DNA from: an uncultured Ruminococcus sp.
GTDB taxonomy: Bacteria > Bacillota_A > Clostridia > Oscillospirales > Ruminococcaceae
DNA length: 7,624 nt
NCBI GenBank assembly: GCA_902782875.1
Contig: CACZPE010000224.1
Location: 1-7,624 of the forward strand
Reading direction: 5' to 3'
The notes beneath the pieces were generated by a model that was not told the origin of the DNA, did no database searches, and worked only from the letters and a program-made list of their open reading frames with translations. Positions 5,205 through 7,624 of the stretch are shown here, one piece after another. Both the position numbers and the translations under genes were made by a program. Position 1 is the first letter of the stretch. Each line of letters starts with the position of its first letter.

Positions 5205-7223
5205 ATGAAAAAGAGGATATTATCACTTGTGACCGCATTGGCGGTAGTAACGGGCTGTTCTATGACGGTATCTGCAGATACCGCAAAGTACGGCATAATT
5301 CCCGGGGTATATGATAATGATATGCCCGAAACGGTGATCGCCGAAGAAAACATTATATATGATACAGGCTCTGCAGAGGACACCTTTGATGAAGAAGGCT
5401 ATATGACTCTCGATGAGGCGTATGAGGCGGCAGCAGGCATAGATGCATCCGATGACCCGGGCACAGTAGGCCCTGTGGGCATTGAGCTGAGCGAAGACCA
5501 GGCAAGGGCCGTCAGGACCATCGTACACTACGATCAGGCGGGCAGAGAGAGCTACGGTGATTATGAGACTGCATCCGCAGTACATTATGCAGCGGCCACC
5601 AACGGTTCCAACACCTTCTATTACAACCAGCTTAGCACCGCTCAGAAGACTGTATACAACAAGATCGCCTCTGAATGTCAGTACTTTCTCAACAGCTCGG
5701 CAGATGCCAGCGCGGAGAGCTTTGCGGTGATAAAGCTTGACAGCCCGATGTCAAAATCACAGCTGTACAACACATATTTCAGCTTCTATCTGTCAAATCC
5801 GCAGTACTTCTTCCTTTCCACCAAGTTCGGATATCTGAGGAACTCCAGCGGCACCTATTCGGGATTAGTACTCATGTGCTATGACAACTGCAGGTCTCAT
5901 ACCTCGAGAGAGACTATCAGAAAAAGCATACAGGGCAGGGCGGATACATGGATAGCAGGCTCTTCGAGATACACCTCGGCGCTCGACAAGGAAACTTACT
6001 TTGCAAAGATGATCGCCGAGAGCGTTGACTATGTGGATACCAACTACGACCAGTCGATGATGGGAACGCTCTGTTACAACAAGGCAGTGTGCCTCGGCTA
6101 TGCACAGACACTGGCGTATTTCTGCAACCGCACAGGCATACCGTGCTTCGTTATCGTCGGCACCAACTCCAATGTAGCCCACGCGTGGAATGCAGTACAG
6201 ATCGACGGCTCCTGGTATCTTGCAGACGTTACCTTCTGCGATCAGGGCTCGTATATGATATATGAGTATCTCAACAGAAGCAGCGATGTATTCCTGGCGC
6301 TTGATATGATGACAGGCGGCGACAAGCATCCGAAAACGGATGACAGAGTGGATTACAGTCAGTTCAGTATGCCCGTGTTCAGCAAGGATCTCGGAAGGAA
6401 TGCAATATTCACTCCCGCAAAGCCCGCAGTCACCGCATCGGTGGCCAACAGGCAGATAACCTACAGATGGAATAACGTATCGGGTGCCACAAGCTACAGG
6501 GTGTACAGATACTATCCCGATACTAAGAAGTATGCCTATATCGGCGCTACGACAGGCACCGCATATACCGCCACAGGACTCACGAACGGCGCCACATACG
6601 GCTATCTGGTAAGAGCGTTCTCGGGCAATACAGGCTCTGCCTATACCGCGGCGGATGTGGTATACGCCGTGCCCGCATTTGTACCTGCAAAGCCTGCGGT
6701 GACGGCCATATCCGCAAACAGGCAGATAACCTACAGATGGAATGCTGTATCGGGCGCCACAAGCTACAGGGTGTACAGATACTATCCCGATACCAGGAAA
6801 TATGCATATATCGGCAGCACGACAGCTACTTCATATACTGCTTCAGGGCTCACAAACGGTACAAGATACGGCTATCTGGTAAGGGCATTCTCGGGAAATA
6901 CAGGCTCTGCCTACACTGCGGCGGATGTGGTATACGCCACACCTACCTTCACACCGTCAAAGCCTGCGGTAACAGCCCATCCGGGCAACAGGCAGATCAC
7001 TCTCAGGTGGGGCGCTGTATCGGGTGCCACAAGCTACAGGGTGTACAGATATGATCCCTCGACAAAGGCATATTCCTTCCTCGGAAACACCACATCGGTA
7101 TCCTATACTGTATCAGGACTGTCAAACGGCGCTAAGTACGGCTTCCTTGTAAGAGCCTTCAGCGGAAACTGCGGTTCGTCCTATACCGCATCGGATGTGG
7201 TATACGCCATACCCCGTCAGTGA
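5205..7223 (+). CDS. Secreted transglutaminase-like protein with three C-terminal Fn3 repeats
   Basis: A 672-residue exported protein. The N-terminus has basic residues, a hydrophobic core, then both a lipobox-like VTGC (15-18) and a signal-peptidase-I-like VSA/D site (22-25), so it may be a lipoprotein or free. An acidic linker (about 30-92) leads into a helical region (about 93-275, with YYNQLSTAQKTVYNKI and YFFLSTKFGYL) of a kind common before clostridial transglutaminase-like domains. The catalytic domain has Cys296 (AVCLGYA), His326 (VAHAWN) and Asp341 (LADVTF), correctly spaced for a Transglut_core Cys-His-Asp triad. Three 90-residue Fn3 domains (402-671) complete it. There is no LPXTG, dockerin or SLH domain. 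It lies 22 bp after thiN with no terminator between, suggesting cotranscription. Whether it cross-links, hydrolyses or binds wall or carbohydrate is unknown. Confidence 0.88.
   Translation: MKKRILSLVTALAVVTGCSMTVSADTAKYGIIPGVYDNDMPETVIAEENIIYDTGSAEDTFDEEGYMTLDEAYEAAAGIDASDDPGTVGPVGIELSEDQARAVRTIVHYDQAGRESYGDYETASAVHYAAATNGSNTFYYNQLSTAQKTVYNKIASECQYFLNSSADASAESFAVIKLDSPMSKSQLYNTYFSFYLSNPQYFFLSTKFGYLRNSSGTYSGLVLMCYDNCRSHTSRETIRKSIQGRADTWIAGSSRYTSALDKETYFAKMIAESVDYVDTNYDQSMMGTLCYNKAVCLGYAQTLAYFCNRTGIPCFVIVGTNSNVAHAWNAVQIDGSWYLADVTFCDQGSYMIYEYLNRSSDVFLALDMMTGGDKHPKTDDRVDYSQFSMPVFSKDLGRNAIFTPAKPAVTASVANRQITYRWNNVSGATSYRVYRYYPDTKKYAYIGATTGTAYTATGLTNGATYGYLVRAFSGNTGSAYTAADVVYAVPAFVPAKPAVTAISANRQITYRWNAVSGATSYRVYRYYPDTRKYAYIGSTTATSYTASGLTNGTRYGYLVRAFSGNTGSAYTAADVVYATPTFTPSKPAVTAHPGNRQITLRWGAVSGATSYRVYRYDPSTKAYSFLGNTTSVSYTVSGLSNGAKYGFLVRAFSGNCGSSYTASDVVYAIPRQ
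6408..7217 (+). repeat. Three tandem 270-bp repeats encoding Fn3 domains
   Basis: Units start at exactly 270-bp intervals: 6408, 6678 and 6948. Each opens with Phe-x-Pro-x-Lys-Pro-Ala-Val-Thr-Ala and contains NRQIT, VSGATSYRVYRY, GYLVRAFSGN or GFLVRAFSGN, and a DVVYA ending. Units 1 and 2 are identical at 77 of 90 residues by direct count. Units 2 and 3 are identical at 63 of 90. Nucleotide identity is also high, for example around GCCACAAGCTACAGGGTGTA in all three. This points to recent tandem duplication in which units 1 and 2 are the youngest pair. Confidence 0.95.
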
Positions 7224-7242
7224 TACACAAACATATATGAAA

Positions 7243-7276
7243 ACATCCCATCCGGCACCGGATGGGATGTATTTTT
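7243..7276. terminator. Strong bidirectional intrinsic terminator between convergent genes
   Basis: ACATCCCATCCGG (7243-7255) and CCGGATGGGATGT (7258-7270) are perfectly complementary; in practice the last pair or so opens to make the loop. On the + strand TTTTT (7272-7276) follows after one A. On the minus strand the stem is followed by TTTC, a weaker tail. It ends the transcript of the secreted protein (stop at 7221-7223) and probably also that of the minus-strand gene, whose stop codon is at 7284-7286. Confidence 0.92.
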
Positions 7277-7283
7277 ATCATGA

Positions 7284-7624
7284 TCAGAAGGGGTTCTTGA
7301 GCCATACCCTGTAGGGGAAGCAGCCGTTGCTCCCGACCTGTATCATCTGGCCGTAGAATACGGACGCGAGCCCTAAGAACAGGACGAATACGGCGAATTT
7401 CATCAGCTTCTTCTGCTTGAAGTGTTCATCGGCATATCCCAGAGCGGCATTCACCGTTTCGGGCAGCACCCCGAGTACGCCAGGCATAACGAAGAACAGA
7501 CCGAAGCGCGATACTATGGCGTGCTTTATTCCGATGAATTCGAGAGCCACAAGGAAGAACATGCAGGCAAGATATATGGTGTTCTCGTTCTTTGCCTCAT
7601 ATATCCTCTTTCTGAAGATGAACA
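7284..7624 (-). CDS. EpsG-like polysaccharide-polymerase family membrane protein, C-terminal part
   Basis: The frame is open from the right edge to the TGA at 7284-7286, giving about 112 residues. The Met codon at 7560-7562 is internal because coding sequence continues upstream of it. Three hydrophobic segments are visible: around TIYLACMFFLVALEFIGI, around SRFGLFFVMPGVLGVLPE, and around KFAVFVLFLGLASVFYGQ. The SRFGLFF...LPE segment and a closing PYRVW resemble the C-terminal part of EpsG-type (Wzy-like) proteins of exopolysaccharide synthesis. This assignment rests on pattern memory from a fragment, so the function is tentative; an uncharacterised polytopic membrane protein is the safe description. 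It converges on the secreted-protein gene and is not part of the + strand operon. Confidence 0.6.
   Translation of the reverse strand, partial: FIFRKRIYEAKNENTIYLACMFFLVALEFIGIKHAIVSRFGLFFVMPGVLGVLPETVNAALGYADEHFKQKKLMKFAVFVLFLGLASVFYGQMIQVGSNGCFPYRVWLKNPF

Noticed and set aside
6408..7217. Regular repeats considered as a CRISPR-like array
   Set aside because: The 270-bp units are fully coding Fn3 domains with no short-repeat/spacer structure.
7284..7562. Treating the minus-strand gene as a complete 92-residue protein starting at 7562
   Set aside because: The same frame stays open and hydrophobic upstream to the window edge, so the Met is internal and the gene is partial.

Overview
The window looks like a chromosomal segment of a Gram-positive anaerobe in the Ruminococcus/Oscillospiraceae part of the Clostridia. 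This is inferred from the gene order, roughly balanced base composition, heavy use of ATA (Ile) and AGG/AGA (Arg) codons, strong Shine-Dalgarno sequences and the style of the secreted transglutaminase-like/Fn3 protein. No rRNA or other marker fixes the species.

Layout: six genes run on the + strand and one converges on them from the right. (1) The 3' part of rlmN (2-550), cut by the left edge. (2) A PP2C-type Ser/Thr phosphatase (642-1361). (3) A PASTA-domain Ser/Thr kinase of the PrkC/Stk type (1459-3675). (4) rsgA, the circularly permuted GTPase of 30S assembly (3744-4610). (5) thiN, thiamine pyrophosphokinase, overlapping rsgA by 22 bp (4589-5182). (6) A secreted transglutaminase-like protein with three tandem 270-bp Fn3 repeats (5205-7223). 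(7) On the minus strand, the C-terminal part of an EpsG-like membrane protein (7284 to the right edge). A strong, apparently two-way terminator (7243-7270) separates the convergent units. No intergenic gap exceeds about 100 bp.

Genes 1-5 form the conserved Firmicute block known from Bacillus subtilis (rlmN-prpC-prkC-rsgA-rpe-thiN), here without rpe. Kinase and phosphatase are an antagonistic pair that senses muropeptide or lipid II through the extracellular PASTA domains. RlmN and RsgA act on the ribosome, and RsgA is a known substrate of the kinase in Bacillus. The secreted protein sits 22 bp behind thiN with no terminator between, so it may be expressed with the wall-sensing kinase.

The most unusual points are: a textbook intrinsic terminator between prkC and rsgA whose T tract abuts the rsgA ribosome binding site, preceded by a second perfect hairpin; structured leaders upstream of the phosphatase; the coupling of a secreted transglutaminase-like protein to the operon; its near-identical Fn3 repeats; and an 11-Asp tract beside the kinase membrane segment. 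Most of the window is a conventional housekeeping region, and I see no clearly new multi-gene system.
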